DNA of 64,000 nucleotides from Nocardia ignorata NBRC 108230 (lineage in GTDB: Bacteria > Actinomycetota > Actinomycetes > Mycobacteriales > Mycobacteriaceae): contig NZ_BDBI01000032.1 in NCBI RefSeq assembly GCF_001612905.1, forward strand, positions 17,710 to 81,709, read 5' to 3'. The stretch's first letter is position 1. Each line of letters begins with the position of its first letter. Under the pieces are notes generated by a model. The model saw only the letters and a list, made by a program, of their open reading frames with translations. It did not search any database and was not told the origin of the DNA. The translations under genes were made by a program, and so were the position numbers. Below, one piece after another: positions 16,369 to 26,520 of the stretch.

Positions 16369-17228
16369 TGCCCATCGATCCACAGATCGCGCTCGGCGCG
16401 GCGCTGCCCAGTCGCGAATTCAGCTGGACCCCCACGGATGTGCAGCTCTACCACCTGGGTCTCGGCGCGGGCGCGCGCTGCACCGACCCGGTCGAGCTGC
16501 GTTATCTCGACGACAGCGAACCCCAGGTGCTGCCAACCTTCGCCACCGTCGCCCCGACCCTCGGTGAGACCGCCGCGCCGCGCGTGAGTTTCCCCGGCGT
16601 CGAGATCGATCTGGCGAAGGTGGTGCACGGTCATCAGGAAGTGGTGGTGCACAAGCCGATTCCCCCGTCGGGCAAGGCCGTGTCCGTCGGCCGGATCTCC
16701 GAGGTCTGGGACAAGGGCAGCAATGCGGTGATCGTGCAGGAGCACACCGTCACCGGCGCCGACGGGGAGCCGCTGTGGACGGCGCGCTCGTCGATCTTCG
16801 CCAAGGGCGAGGGCGGTTTCGGTGGCGAACGCGGACCGAGCACGAAAGCCGAACTCCCCGATCGCGCCCCCGACGCGGAGCTCACCACCGCCACCCTCCC
16901 GCAGCAGGCACTGCTCTACCGCCTCTGCGGTGACCGCAACCCCCTGCACTCCGATCCCGAATTCGCGAAGGCGGCCGGGTTTCCCGCGCCGATCCTGCAC
17001 GGGCTGTGCACCTACGGCGTGGTCTGCAAGTCGCTCACCGATGTCCTGCTCGACGGTGACGCCACCCGCGTCGCGGGCTTTCGCGCGAAATTCACCGGCG
17101 TGCTCTACCCCGGCGAAACCCTGCGCACCAAGGTCTGGCGGGAGGCCGACACGCTCGTCGCGGTGGTCACGGCCGTCGATCGCGACGACGCGCCCGTCCT
17201 CGGCGATGTCACCCTGCGCATCGCCTGA
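16368..17228 (+). CDS. MaoC-like hydratase, Rv3538-type
   Basis: A 286-residue double hot-dog protein of the MaoC/hydroxysteroid-dehydrogenase-4 family, the same length as M. tuberculosis Rv3538 (hsd4B), which also follows kstD. The hydratase-2 motif is seen as LYRLCGDRNPLHSDPEFAKA, with the catalytic Asp and His. It is expected to hydrate enoyl-CoA intermediates of steroid side-chain beta-oxidation. The GTG start overlaps the kstD stop, so the two genes are coupled. The precise substrate is inferred from homologous context. Confidence 0.88.
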   Translation: MPIDPQIALGAALPSREFSWTPTDVQLYHLGLGAGARCTDPVELRYLDDSEPQVLPTFATVAPTLGETAAPRVSFPGVEIDLAKVVHGHQEVVVHKPIPPSGKAVSVGRISEVWDKGSNAVIVQEHTVTGADGEPLWTARSSIFAKGEGGFGGERGPSTKAELPDRAPDAELTTATLPQQALLYRLCGDRNPLHSDPEFAKAAGFPAPILHGLCTYGVVCKSLTDVLLDGDATRVAGFRAKFTGVLYPGETLRTKVWREADTLVAVVTAVDRDDAPVLGDVTLRIA

Positions 17229-17230
17229 AC

Positions 17231-17306
17231 TGAACACCTGATCACCACGCTCTGGTGGCGGCGTCGGCCGAGAGGTCGCCGCCACCAGGGCGTGGTGATC
17301 TCGGTC
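17231..17306. repeat. 70-bp palindromic repeat element, copy 2
   Basis: This is the inverted partner of 11635-11710 (67 of 70 bases identical over 17231-17300). The arms GATCACCACGCTCTGGTGGC and complement could form a 24-bp stem with one G-T pair. It fills the whole gap between the MaoC stop (17228) and the membrane-protein stop (17305-17307), and could act as a bidirectional terminator. Confidence 0.85.
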
Positions 17307-17751
17307 AGGATGGGGGGAGGGTGGTGTGGGGGGATTGGGGGGTGAGGGTGGTGGTGAGGAAGGCGTAGATCGTGACGATGAGGATGGGGGCGGCCAAGGG
17401 GGCCCAGGCCAGGTGGACGGGGACCAGGGCCGCGGTGGTCGCGGCGATGGTGAACAGGACCGCGCCGCCTACCGAGGGGATGGTGGTGGGGACTACGCCT
17501 TCGGGAGCGTGCAGGACCGCGGCGTTGAGAAGGTAGGTCGTAGCTACCAGACCTGTTGCCGCGGAGGCGATCACGCCTACGTCGGCGAAGGCGAGGGCGG
17601 CGATGGCGGTGAGGACCGCGGCGACCGAGGCGGGGCGCCACCACCAGCTCGCGATGACGAAAGCCAGGGCCGGTACGCCGAGGATCGGGTTGATCAGGGC
17701 GACCGAGGCGACGAGCAGCAGGCCGGCCAGCAGGGCGAGGAATCTGGTCAT
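17305..17751 (-). CDS. Small integral membrane protein of the MoxR/DUF58 operon
   Basis: A 148-residue very hydrophobic protein with four to five predicted membrane helices and no recognised domain. The ATG at 17751 overlaps the stop of the DUF58 gene in an ATGA junction, so it is the last gene of the MoxR-DUF58 operon. Its stop codon borders the palindromic repeat. The function is unknown; a structural role in an envelope complex is only suggested by context. Confidence 0.75.
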   Translation of the reverse strand: MTRFLALLAGLLLVASVALINPILGVPALAFVIASWWWRPASVAAVLTAIAALAFADVGVIASAATGLVATTYLLNAAVLHAPEGVVPTTIPSVGGAVLFTIAATTAALVPVHLAWAPLAAPILIVTIYAFLTTTLTPQSPHTTLPPS

Positions 17752-19018
17752 CGGCGCACCCGCACTGTCCGGCGGTGTTCGGGGAGCAGGCGCATGGCCT
17801 GGTCGAGGCGGGTGCCGTCGGGCCAGGCGATGATGTCGACGCCGACGGTGCCCATGTCGCGATACATCGAGGCCCGCTCGAGCTGCCACATCTTGGCCAT
17901 GGTCGGGTCGAGGCCGTCGGCGAAGGGAGTACCGCGCAGCACGTCGACCGCGACCACCACGTGACCGCGCTTGCGCAGGTCGATGAGGGCGAGCGCGAAT
18001 TGGGTGTCGAGCAGGGTGGAGAAGGCGACGATGATGGCGCCGATCGGCACCGCGGCATGCGGGGCGAGGGTGCCGGTGTGCTCGACATGTTCGTCACCGA
18101 CACCGAGCACGGTGTCGACGATCCGGTAGAACTGCCTGCGCCCGATATCGGGACGCAACCAGCGCGGCGACTCACCGAGGCACACCACGGCGGTGCGGTC
18201 CCCGGCCTGCAGCGTGGACTGCACCACCTGGGCGGCGCCGCGCACCGACAGCTCCAGCGAATCGCTGGCGGGGCCGGGTGCCTGCTGGGAGGTGTCGACG
18301 AGGACGACCACGTCGGCCGAGCGGTTGGTGAACCGCTCGGTGACATAGAGCCTGCCGCGACGCGCGCTCACCGGCCAGTTCACCGTGCGCAGCTGGTCAC
18401 CGGGGGCGTAGGCGCGGATGTCGGCGTATTCGACACCCGGCCCGTGCTTGCGGGTGAGGTGAGTGCCGATGCGATCGGGCAGCTCGGTGCGCGGCATGCG
18501 CATCCGCTGCGGATCGGCGATCGGGTAGACGTAGAGATTCGCCGCGGGTAGCTCGGCGGTGGCGACGGCGAGCCCGGCGGGGCTCAGTGCGGTCACCGCC
18601 GCCTGCACCGGGTAGCGACCCCAGCGGGTGGCCGAGAGTGCCAGCCGCATCCCAGCCGGTGCGCCACCGGAATCGTGGGATTCCTCCACCTCGAGGTCGA
18701 GACCGGTGAGCGGAACCGGGGCCATCCGCAGCAGCGCGTGCCCGCTCTCGACGAACGCCGCGGCGACGGCGGTGACGACCTCGCCCTCGAAACAGCGGAC
18801 GGTGCCGCTGCCGTCGACCTGGATTCTGGTCGGGTTCTGCTGCCACGGTGCGGTGGCGAGCACCCCGAGCATCGGCGCGGCGAAGACGACGAGCTGCCAC
18901 TGCCCGCGCAGCACCGCGACGACCAGCGCCGCCGCGGCGCAGCCGGCGAGGATGAACACCAAGGGCGCCGGGCGCCACCGCAGGTCGACCTCGACGGTCT
19001 TCGATTCGTCGCGGTGCT

Positions 19019-19022
<4 letters not shown>
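17748..19022 (-). CDS. DUF58 protein (MoxR-associated, vWA-like)
   Basis: A 424-residue protein with two N-terminal membrane helices (about residues 20-60) and the DUF58 domain in the second half, marked by DxRxYxPGDxxRxxNW (seen as DIRAYAPGDQLRTVNW). A von Willebrand A-like MIDAS remnant follows (VVVLVDTSQQ). DUF58 proteins work with MoxR AAA ATPases, probably in assembly or maturation of envelope proteins. The ATG at 19022 overlaps the MoxR stop by ATGA coupling. Confidence 0.88.
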
Positions 19023-19981
<959 letters not shown>

Positions 19982-19998
19982 CGGTGGCCTCTAACCCC

Positions 19999-20517
19999 TC
20001 ACATCGACTGCAATCGGCGCAGGATCTCGTCCAGCGCCGCCCTACCCGGTGCGCGACCCGTCTGGTCGCGCAACGACGAATTCGCCGGGTCCACCCAGCG
20101 CCACAGTTCGGGACCGAACTGCAGCTGACCGGCCGCCTCGATGGCTCTGCGGTTCTTGGATACCCGCATACCGGTGGACAATTCGAACTCTTTGGCCAGC
20201 AGCGGGCGCAGGTGCCGGTCCCAGTCGGCGCGGGTGCCGTCGGCGCGGGCGACGAGCATCTCGGCGCGGGCATGCCAGCGGCCGAGCATCTCGGCGGGAC
20301 CGTTGTCGATGTACTCGGTGAGCGGCTCCTCACGCCGCACCCGGTAGCGCAGCGACCACACGAGCACACCGAGCGCGACCGCGACCGGCAAGGCGACGGC
20401 GAGCGGAAGCAGATCGCGGTCGAGCCGCAACAGCACGACCTCGAGCACCAGCACCGCGATTACCGCCGTCACGACCACGGTCGTCCGGTTGGACTTGATC
20501 TCTTCCCCGGGGTTCAC
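19999..20517 (-). CDS. Membrane protein of the MoxR operon
   Basis: A 172-residue protein with two adjoining hydrophobic N-terminal segments (about residues 12-50) and a soluble charged C-terminal region (GRWHARAEMLVARADGTRAD). The GTG at 20517 is preceded by GGAGGT at good spacing; the longer frame upstream overlaps the next gene and is rejected. No family is recognised. Its place between DUF4129 and moxR is shared by comparable actinobacterial operons, so it is probably part of the same envelope complex. Confidence 0.75.
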   Translation of the reverse strand: MNPGEEIKSNRTTVVVTAVIAVLVLEVVLLRLDRDLLPLAVALPVAVALGVLVWSLRYRVRREEPLTEYIDNGPAEMLGRWHARAEMLVARADGTRADWDRHLRPLLAKEFELSTGMRVSKNRRAIEAAGQLQFGPELWRWVDPANSSLRDQTGRAPGRAALDEILRRLQSM

Positions 20518-20554
20518 GCGACCTCCACGCGACGAGCCGCCCGACGTGGTCCGA

Positions 20555-21532
20555 TCATGCGGGCACCACCCGTCGCTGCAGGTCGGAGAGCACGATGCGC
20601 AGCAGTTGTTCGGCGCGCATGCGCTGCCATTCGAGCATCGAGTGGGGACTGAACCTGGCCTCTTCGAAGAGCGCGACGAGTTCGCGGGCGGAAGCATCGT
20701 GCAGCACGCCGCTCTCGAAGGCTCTGGCCAGCACCTCCATCGGGGTGTCGGAGGCCTTCGGGCGGGCGATGCTGTCGGTGGACAGGCCGCGTTCCATGGC
20801 CACATAGCAGGCGATGATCGCGGTGCGCGGGTCCTGGCCCGGCGCGTTCATCGCGGCCAGGCCCATCTCGGCGGCCCTGGTGAGCGAGTCGACATCGCTC
20901 GCGGACGGTGCGGCCGGCTCGTCGGCGACGGCTTGTTCGGGGGCGCGTCGGGCGGCGACCGCGACGGCGGCGAGCCCGGCCAGCGCGACCGCGATCAGGG
21001 TGATGGCCAGCCCCGCCGCGATGAGCAGGGCGGTGCCGGTGAGTTCGGTTGGGCCCGCGGTGGGGTCGGGGGCGGGCGCGTCGGTGGGGGTCGGCACCGG
21101 GCCCGACCCCTCGGACAGGGTCTCGGCGGCCGGGCGCACCGGCCGGGCGCCGGGCAGCAGGAACAGGGCGGTGACGCCCGCGGCGAACATCAGGGCGACG
21201 GTGGCGATGAGCATCGGCAGGAGCACCGCGAGCCTGCGCCACTGGATTCTCGGCAGCACGATGTCCTCGTGTTGCGGCTTGGCGAGCGGGAGGCGATGCT
21301 GGCTGGCGACGACGCCGGCCACCAGGATGACGATCGATACAAGCAGCAGCACCGGCATCACCGCGACGAGCAGCGGTGAGGGGGCGCCCGAGGACTCGTC
21401 GGGTCCGGCGCCGGGGAGGCTGCCCTGCAACGCGAAAGTCGCGCAGGCCACCAGTGCGATCACGACGATCGCCCGCGTAATGGGCTGATTCACCCCGATC
21501 ACAGCTGTACCACCAAACCCCAGAGACTGCAC
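20555..21532 (-). CDS. DUF4129 membrane protein
   Basis: A 325-residue protein with three or four membrane helices, a Pro/Thr/Ala-rich linker near residues 140-160, and a C-terminal DUF4129 domain (AIIACYVAMERGLS ... MLEWQRMRAEQLL). It is probably the first gene of the DUF4129-membrane protein-moxR-DUF58-membrane protein operon. A transglutaminase-like gene, common in related operons, is absent here. The GTG 21532 start is uncertain; internal GTG codons near 21490 are alternatives. Confidence 0.8.
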   Translation of the reverse strand: MQSLGFGGTAVIGVNQPITRAIVVIALVACATFALQGSLPGAGPDESSGAPSPLLVAVMPVLLLVSIVILVAGVVASQHRLPLAKPQHEDIVLPRIQWRRLAVLLPMLIATVALMFAAGVTALFLLPGARPVRPAAETLSEGSGPVPTPTDAPAPDPTAGPTELTGTALLIAAGLAITLIAVALAGLAAVAVAARRAPEQAVADEPAAPSASDVDSLTRAAEMGLAAMNAPGQDPRTAIIACYVAMERGLSTDSIARPKASDTPMEVLARAFESGVLHDASARELVALFEEARFSPHSMLEWQRMRAEQLLRIVLSDLQRRVVPA

Positions 21533-21570
21533 AAATCAGCCACATAGTTACATGCCGGGCGGTTCGCTCG

Positions 21571-21600
21571 GGAGGAAATCGGCTCTTTTGGATTTCCTCC
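21571..21600. terminator. Perfect hairpin between zapE and the DUF4129 operon
   Basis: GGAGGAAATC (21571-21580) pairs with GATTTCCTCC (21591-21600) around a 10-nt loop. It lies 33 bp past the zapE stop and 38 bp before the DUF4129 start, so it likely ends the zapE transcript. Confidence 0.6.
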
Positions 21601-21632
21601 TATTCATTGTCTCCCTCGAGGCAAGGGGCACG

Positions 21633-22646
21633 CTACGCAGTGCGAACGGTGTGAGATCCGGTTAGTGAGAGTTCACCGAGCCGGCTCGCGGTGCGCGCGA
21701 GGTCCGGCACGACTGGTACCCCGGTAGTCAGTTCGGTGACGGGTTCGGCCGCGTGGATCGTGCACGGCAGGTCTGCGTCGTAGAGGATGTCGACCAGATT
21801 CACCAGTCGCATCGTCCAGTCCGGTGGCACCGCGCGCAGCGGCGGTACCGCGACCAGGGTCCAGCGGCGCAAACGTGTGGTCAGGCGCAGGTAGTCGGCG
21901 GCGCTGGTCGCGGTGCCGCACAGGTGCTCGAAGGCGAAGGTCACCGCGTCGCCGTCGACGGATTCCGCGCGCACGGTTCGCCCGTCGGCCAGGTCGAGCA
22001 CCACGCCGGGACCGGCGGTGCGCTCCGTCGACACCACGTACCGGCCGGCACAGAATCCGTGGTCGGCACGGGTGGCGAGGGTGCGGTAGTCCAGCGGACC
22101 GTCGAGGGTCACCACCTCGAGGTGGGCGAGGATGCGCTCGATGGTCGGCACGAACCGGTCGTGGAACAGCGGGTTCGGCAGCAGACCCGCGGGCGGGTAG
22201 TTCGAGGTGACCACCAGGGTGCGACGCTCGGCGAACAGGGTGTCGAGCAGCCGGGCCACGAGCATGGCATCGCCGATGTCGTGCACGTGGAACTCGTCGA
22301 AACACACCAGATCCGCGTCACCCAGCAAACGTTCTATCGCATTTTCGATCGAACCCAGTTCGTGTACCGCGGTGTGCAATGCGGCGAAAAAATTATGGAA
22401 ATGAAAGCGGCGCTTGCGAATCGGATCGGCCGAGGCGAAGAATCGATCCATCACCATTGTCTTGCCACGCCCGGGCCTGCCGTGCAGATACACCCCGCGC
22501 GCCCGTTTACGCACCCGCCCGTTCCGATCGAGCAACTCCCCGAGCCGCCGCGCCGCCGCCGTCTGCCCGGAATCGAGAACCACCGTCACACCGACCTCCT
22601 CGTCCCACCCAGTTGTAGTGGGGCGAGGAAGCCGGGCAACAGACAT
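21633..22646 (-). CDS. zapE: ZapE/AFG1-family ATPase
   Basis: The 337-residue P-loop ATPase has Walker A LHGRPGRGKTMVMD, Walker B VCFDEFHVHD and the family segments RFHFHNFF and TSNYPPAGLLPNPLFHDRF. In proteobacteria ZapE binds the Z-ring during division; mitochondrial AFG1/LACE1 relatives act in protein quality control. The role in actinobacteria is not firmly known. It stands alone on the minus strand, followed by a hairpin. Confidence 0.9.
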   Translation of the reverse strand: MSVARLPRPTTTGWDEEVGVTVVLDSGQTAAARRLGELLDRNGRVRKRARGVYLHGRPGRGKTMVMDRFFASADPIRKRRFHFHNFFAALHTAVHELGSIENAIERLLGDADLVCFDEFHVHDIGDAMLVARLLDTLFAERRTLVVTSNYPPAGLLPNPLFHDRFVPTIERILAHLEVVTLDGPLDYRTLATRADHGFCAGRYVVSTERTAGPGVVLDLADGRTVRAESVDGDAVTFAFEHLCGTATSAADYLRLTTRLRRWTLVAVPPLRAVPPDWTMRLVNLVDILYDADLPCTIHAAEPVTELTTGVPVVPDLARTASRLGELSLTGSHTVRTA

Positions 22647-22691
22647 GGTGACGTGCTCAACAGGTGCGCTGAGTCACCCCGGCGCGAAAAC

Positions 22692-23861
22692 TCAGGCGGT
22701 GAGCACCAATCCGGAGGTGGGGACACCGGTGCCCGCGGTGACGACGATGCGTCCCAGGTCGTCGACCTGGTTCACCGAGGTGCCACGGATCTGGCGGACA
22801 GCTTCGGCGATGCCGTTCATGCCGTGAATGTAGGCCTCGCCGAGCTGGCCGCCGTGAGTGTTGAGGGGCAGGCGGCCGCCGAGTTCGATGGCACCGTCGG
22901 CGATGAAGTCCTTGGCTTCGCCGCGACCACAGAAACCCAGTTCCTCGAGTTGCATGAGGACGAAGGGGGTGAAGTGGTCGTAGAGGATGGCGGCCTGCAT
23001 GTCGGCGGCGGTGAAACCGCTTTGCGCCCAGAGCTGTTCGCCGACCAGGCCCATTTCGGGCAGGCCCGTCATGGCGTCGCGGTAGTAGCTGGTCATCACG
23101 TACTGGTCGGGGCCGCTGCCCTGGGCGGCGGCGGCGATGACGGCAGGGCGCTGCGGCAGGTCACGGGCGCGTTCGACGCTGGTGACGACGATGGCGACGC
23201 CGCCGTCGGATTCCTGACAGCAGTCGAGCAGATGCAGGGGTTCGGCGATCCAGCGCGAATCCTGGTGCTGCTCCAGCGTGATCGGCTTGCCGTAGAAGAA
23301 GGCGTTCGGGTTCACCGCGGCGTGCTTGCGATCGGCGACGGCGACCTTCCCGAAGTCGGCGCTGGTCGCACCGGTGACGTGCATGTACCGGCGCGCGACC
23401 ATCGCCACCTGCGCGGCGGGTGTCCCGAGACCCTGGGGATAGGCCCAGCCCGCATCGATACCCGAGGATGTCGGTGCGGCGGCGAGCGCGGGCGAGAACT
23501 GGCCGAAGCGGGCGCCGGAGCGCTCGTTGAAGGCGCGGTAGGCGACCACCACGTCGGCCACACCGGTGGCCACCGCCATCGCCGCCTGCTGCACGGTCGC
23601 ACACGCCGCGCCGCCGCCGTACCCGATGTGGCTGAAGAACTTCAGGTTCGGGATGCCGACCGCCCTGGCCACGGCGGCCTGGGTGTTGGTGTCCATGGTG
23701 AAGGTGGTCAGACCGTCGACATCGGCGGGACTGAGACCCGCGTCGGCCAGGGCAGCGGTGACCGCCTCCGCGGCCAACCGCAATTCGCTGCGGCCGGAGT
23801 CCTTGGAGAAGTCGGTGGCACCGATACCGACGACGGCCGCGCGGCCGGACAGCGTGCTCAT
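22692..23861 (-). CDS. ltp2: Steroid side-chain retro-aldolase (thiolase superfamily)
   Basis: Ltp2 performs the retro-aldol cleavage that removes the last propionyl unit of the cholesterol side chain as propionyl-CoA, in complex with the DUF35 part of ChsH2. The 389 residues have the SCP-x/thiolase fold: N-terminal VVGIGATDFSKDSGRSE, then ACATVQQAAMAVATG and LYDHFTPFVLMQLEELGFC. The start overlaps the chsH1 stop by ATGA. It is the last gene of the chsE3-E1-E2-H2-H1-ltp2 operon. Confidence 0.95.
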   Translation of the reverse strand: MSTLSGRAAVVGIGATDFSKDSGRSELRLAAEAVTAALADAGLSPADVDGLTTFTMDTNTQAAVARAVGIPNLKFFSHIGYGGGAACATVQQAAMAVATGVADVVVAYRAFNERSGARFGQFSPALAAAPTSSGIDAGWAYPQGLGTPAAQVAMVARRYMHVTGATSADFGKVAVADRKHAAVNPNAFFYGKPITLEQHQDSRWIAEPLHLLDCCQESDGGVAIVVTSVERARDLPQRPAVIAAAAQGSGPDQYVMTSYYRDAMTGLPEMGLVGEQLWAQSGFTAADMQAAILYDHFTPFVLMQLEELGFCGRGEAKDFIADGAIELGGRLPLNTHGGQLGEAYIHGMNGIAEAVRQIRGTSVNQVDDLGRIVVTAGTGVPTSGLVLTA

Positions 23862-24280
23862 TTCGGCTCCAGATCGGGGACGGCGATGACCGAGGTGGCG
23901 ATGATGTGCTCACCGAGGCTGTCGCGGCCACGGACGTCGATGGTGATCAGGGTGTCGTCGATCTCGGTGACGGTGCCCGAAAGGGTCAGCGTGTCACCGG
24001 CATACAGCGGAACCCCGAGACGCAACGCGATCGACTTCACCCGGGCGCGCGGTCCGGCCCAGTCGGTGACGAAACGCTGCACCAGGCCGGTGTCGGTGAG
24101 GATGTTGACGAAGATGTCGTCGGAACCGCGCTGCACGGCCTTGTCGCGGTCGTGGTGCACGTCCTGGAAGTCCCTGGTGGCCAGGGCGGTACTGATCACG
24201 AAGGTGGGATCGGCATGGATCACCAACTCCGGCAGAGTGGTTCCCACCGCGAGAGCGGCGGGATCGATGGTGGTTGTCAC
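23858..24280 (-). CDS. chsH1: Enoyl-CoA hydratase subunit ChsH1 (MaoC-like)
   Basis: ChsH1 pairs with ChsH2 to hydrate the 3-oxo-4,17-pregnadiene-20-carboxyl-CoA intermediate. The 140-residue hot-dog protein carries the hydratase-2 motif ALATRDFQDVHHDRDKAVQRG with the catalytic Asp and His, and closely matches M. tuberculosis Rv3541c. The start was placed at GTG 24280, which aligns with the family N-terminus; the open frame runs further upstream. Confidence 0.93.
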   Translation of the reverse strand: MTTTIDPAALAVGTTLPELVIHADPTFVISTALATRDFQDVHHDRDKAVQRGSDDIFVNILTDTGLVQRFVTDWAGPRARVKSIALRLGVPLYAGDTLTLSGTVTEIDDTLITIDVRGRDSLGEHIIATSVIAVPDLEPK

Positions 24281-24379
24281 GAGCGGGTCCTTTCCGGACG
24301 GGCAGAGCGAGTCGACTCGGCGCACCACGCGCACTGTTCCGCGATGGCTGGGCGGATCACGCGCGACGAGGTGCCGCGC

Positions 24380-25360
24380 TCACCGCTCGGCCTGCCAATA
24401 CGGCAGCACGGTGCCGTCGGCCAGCTTTTCGAAGGCCGCGCGCACCGGCAGGTCGATGGCGACCTCGGCCGGGTCGATGCCGCGCAGCTCGCCGAGCATC
24501 CGCACGCCTTCGTCGAGTTCGACCAGCGCGACCACGAACGGCAACTCCCGGCCGGGCACCTTCGGCGCGTGGTGCACGACGAAGCTGAACACCGTGCCGG
24601 TGCCCGCGGCGACGACGTAGTCGGTCGGCTCGGCCTTGTCCTGCCACAGCGCCGGAATCGGCGGGTGCCGCAGCGTGCCGTCGGGCAGACGCTGGATGCG
24701 CAGTTCACCGGCTTGCGTTCCGGCCCAGAAGAACTCGGTGTCGCGGGAGATCACCGGACCCACCCGCTCGGCGGGCGCGACCTCGACCGCGTCCGCCACG
24801 GTGGCGGCGGCATCGGCGGGTGCGGCCGGTGCGTATTTCAAGATCCGGAACAGCATCTCGGTGACCACCTCGTCACCGACCGTCCAGGTGGTGGTGAAGG
24901 TGAGGAACCAGCCGTCGCCGAGGCCGGTTCGCTTGGGCCCCTTGAACTCCGAGAGACGGCTGGTGACCGTCACCTCCTCGCCGGGACGCAGGTACCGGTG
25001 GTAGGTCTGCTCGCAGTTGGTGCCGACGACGGAGGTGTAGCCTGCCGCGTCGAGCAGTTCGTTGACGCGGCCGATGGGATCGTCGGCGGCGCGCTCGCCG
25101 TGCAGGCCGGTCATCGTCCAGACCTGCGCCATGGCGGGCGGGGCGACGATGCCGGGGTGACCGGCGGCCTTGGCGGCGGCCTCGTCGACATAGATCGGAT
25201 TGGTGTCGCCGATGGCCTCCACCCAGTTGTGGATCATCGGCTGGTTCACCGGGTCGCGGCCGACGCGGGGAGCGCTCTCCCCCGCCGCGACCAGCGCGGT
25301 CAGGCCCGCCTGGATATCCTCGGGCACAGCAGTTTCCGGCACACGCCGCTCCTGGTTCAT
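24380..25360 (-). CDS. chsH2: Enoyl-CoA hydratase subunit ChsH2 (MaoC + DUF35)
   Basis: The 326 residues hold an N-terminal MaoC-like hot-dog domain (about 35-185, with NWVEAIGDTNPIYVDEAAAK) and a C-terminal DUF35 OB-fold domain (about 215-326, VFSFVVHHAPKVPGRE). The first half forms the hydratase with ChsH1; the DUF35 half binds and activates Ltp2. The rubredoxin-like zinc cysteines found in many DUF35 proteins are absent (RIQRLPDGTLRHPPIPALW), which also appears to be the case in mycobacterial ChsH2. The ATG overlaps the fadE29 stop (ATGA). Confidence 0.95.
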   Translation of the reverse strand: MNQERRVPETAVPEDIQAGLTALVAAGESAPRVGRDPVNQPMIHNWVEAIGDTNPIYVDEAAAKAAGHPGIVAPPAMAQVWTMTGLHGERAADDPIGRVNELLDAAGYTSVVGTNCEQTYHRYLRPGEEVTVTSRLSEFKGPKRTGLGDGWFLTFTTTWTVGDEVVTEMLFRILKYAPAAPADAAATVADAVEVAPAERVGPVISRDTEFFWAGTQAGELRIQRLPDGTLRHPPIPALWQDKAEPTDYVVAAGTGTVFSFVVHHAPKVPGRELPFVVALVELDEGVRMLGELRGIDPAEVAIDLPVRAAFEKLADGTVLPYWQAER

Positions 25361-26520
25361 CGGGGCACGCGCGGCAGTTCCAGGCCGGCCGAGGCCACCA
25401 GTTCGCGCATGATCTCGTTGACGCCGCCACCGAAGGTGACGACGAGGTTCTGTTTGGTCCGCCGGTCGAGCCAGGCCAGCAGCTCGGCCGTGTCGGGATC
25501 GGCGGGGTCGCCGTAGCGGCCGACGACCTCCTCCACCAGCCGACCGGCTTCCTGCAACGCCTCGGTGGAGAACACCTTGGTCGCCGAGGCATCGGCGATG
25601 ACGGTGTTCTGCGCGGCGGCCGGGTCGGCGGCGGCGACCTGCCAGTTCAGCAACTCGTTGAGCCGCACCATAGTCCGCACCCGGGCGAGGGCGCGACGCA
25701 CATCCGGGCGGGTCAGCAGCTCACGCGCCGCCGACCAGTCACGCAGACGGTCGTAGAGCTGTTCGATCTTGCCCGACGGGCCGAGGCTCACCCGCTCGTG
25801 GTTGAGCTGGGTGGTGATCAGCCGCCAGCCTCGGTTCTCCTCGCCGACCAGCATGTCGGCGGGCACCCGCACGTCATCGAAATACGTGGCGTTGGTGTGG
25901 TGGGCGCCGTCGCAGGTGATGATCGGCGTCCACGAATAGCCGGGATCCTTGGTATCGACGATGAGGATCGTGATGCCGCGGTGGCGGGATTCGACCGTGC
26001 CGGTGCGGCAGGCCAGCCACACGTAGTCGGCCTCGTGGGCGCCGGTGGTGAAGATCTTCTGTCCGTTGACGATCCAGTCACCGTCGCTGTCACGCACCGC
26101 GGTGGTGCGCAGCGCGGCCAGGTCGGTGCCCGCCGAGGGCTCGGAGTAGCCGATGGCGAAATGGATGTCGCCGGAAAGGATTCCCGGCAGGAACTTCTTC
26201 TTCTGCGCATCGGTGCCGTACTTCTGCAGGGTCGGGCCGACGGTCAGCAAGGTCACCAGCGGCAACGGCACATCGGCGCGCACCGCCTCGTTGAAGAAGA
26301 TCTGCTGTTCCATCGGGCCGAAACCCTGCCCGCCGAACTCCTTCGGCCAGCCGACACCGAGCCAGCCGTCGCGGCCCATCCGGCGAACCACCTCGCGGTA
26401 GGCGTCGCCGTGCCGATTGATCGCCATCTCGGCGTGTTCTTCGGGCGTGACGAGATCGGCGAAATAGGACCGCAATTCCTCGCGCAACCGCCGCTGCTCG
26501 GCGGTCAGATCGATGAACAT
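25357..26520 (-). CDS. fadE29: Steroid acyl-CoA dehydrogenase subunit ChsE2 (FadE29)
   Basis: FadE29 and FadE28 form the alpha2beta2 dehydrogenase that desaturates the three-carbon side chain of 3-oxo-4-pregnene-20-carboxyl-CoA. The 387 residues match FadE29 in length and content: GWPKEFGGQGFGPMEQQIF, FAIGYSEPSAGTDLAALRT and a likely base Glu in FGGGVNEIMREL. ATG 26520 gives the family start; a longer upstream frame is a shadow of fadE28. Its first 16 bp overlap the fadE28 end. Confidence 0.95.
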   Translation of the reverse strand: MFIDLTAEQRRLREELRSYFADLVTPEEHAEMAINRHGDAYREVVRRMGRDGWLGVGWPKEFGGQGFGPMEQQIFFNEAVRADVPLPLVTLLTVGPTLQKYGTDAQKKKFLPGILSGDIHFAIGYSEPSAGTDLAALRTTAVRDSDGDWIVNGQKIFTTGAHEADYVWLACRTGTVESRHRGITILIVDTKDPGYSWTPIITCDGAHHTNATYFDDVRVPADMLVGEENRGWRLITTQLNHERVSLGPSGKIEQLYDRLRDWSAARELLTRPDVRRALARVRTMVRLNELLNWQVAAADPAAAQNTVIADASATKVFSTEALQEAGRLVEEVVGRYGDPADPDTAELLAWLDRRTKQNLVVTFGGGVNEIMRELVASAGLELPRVPR

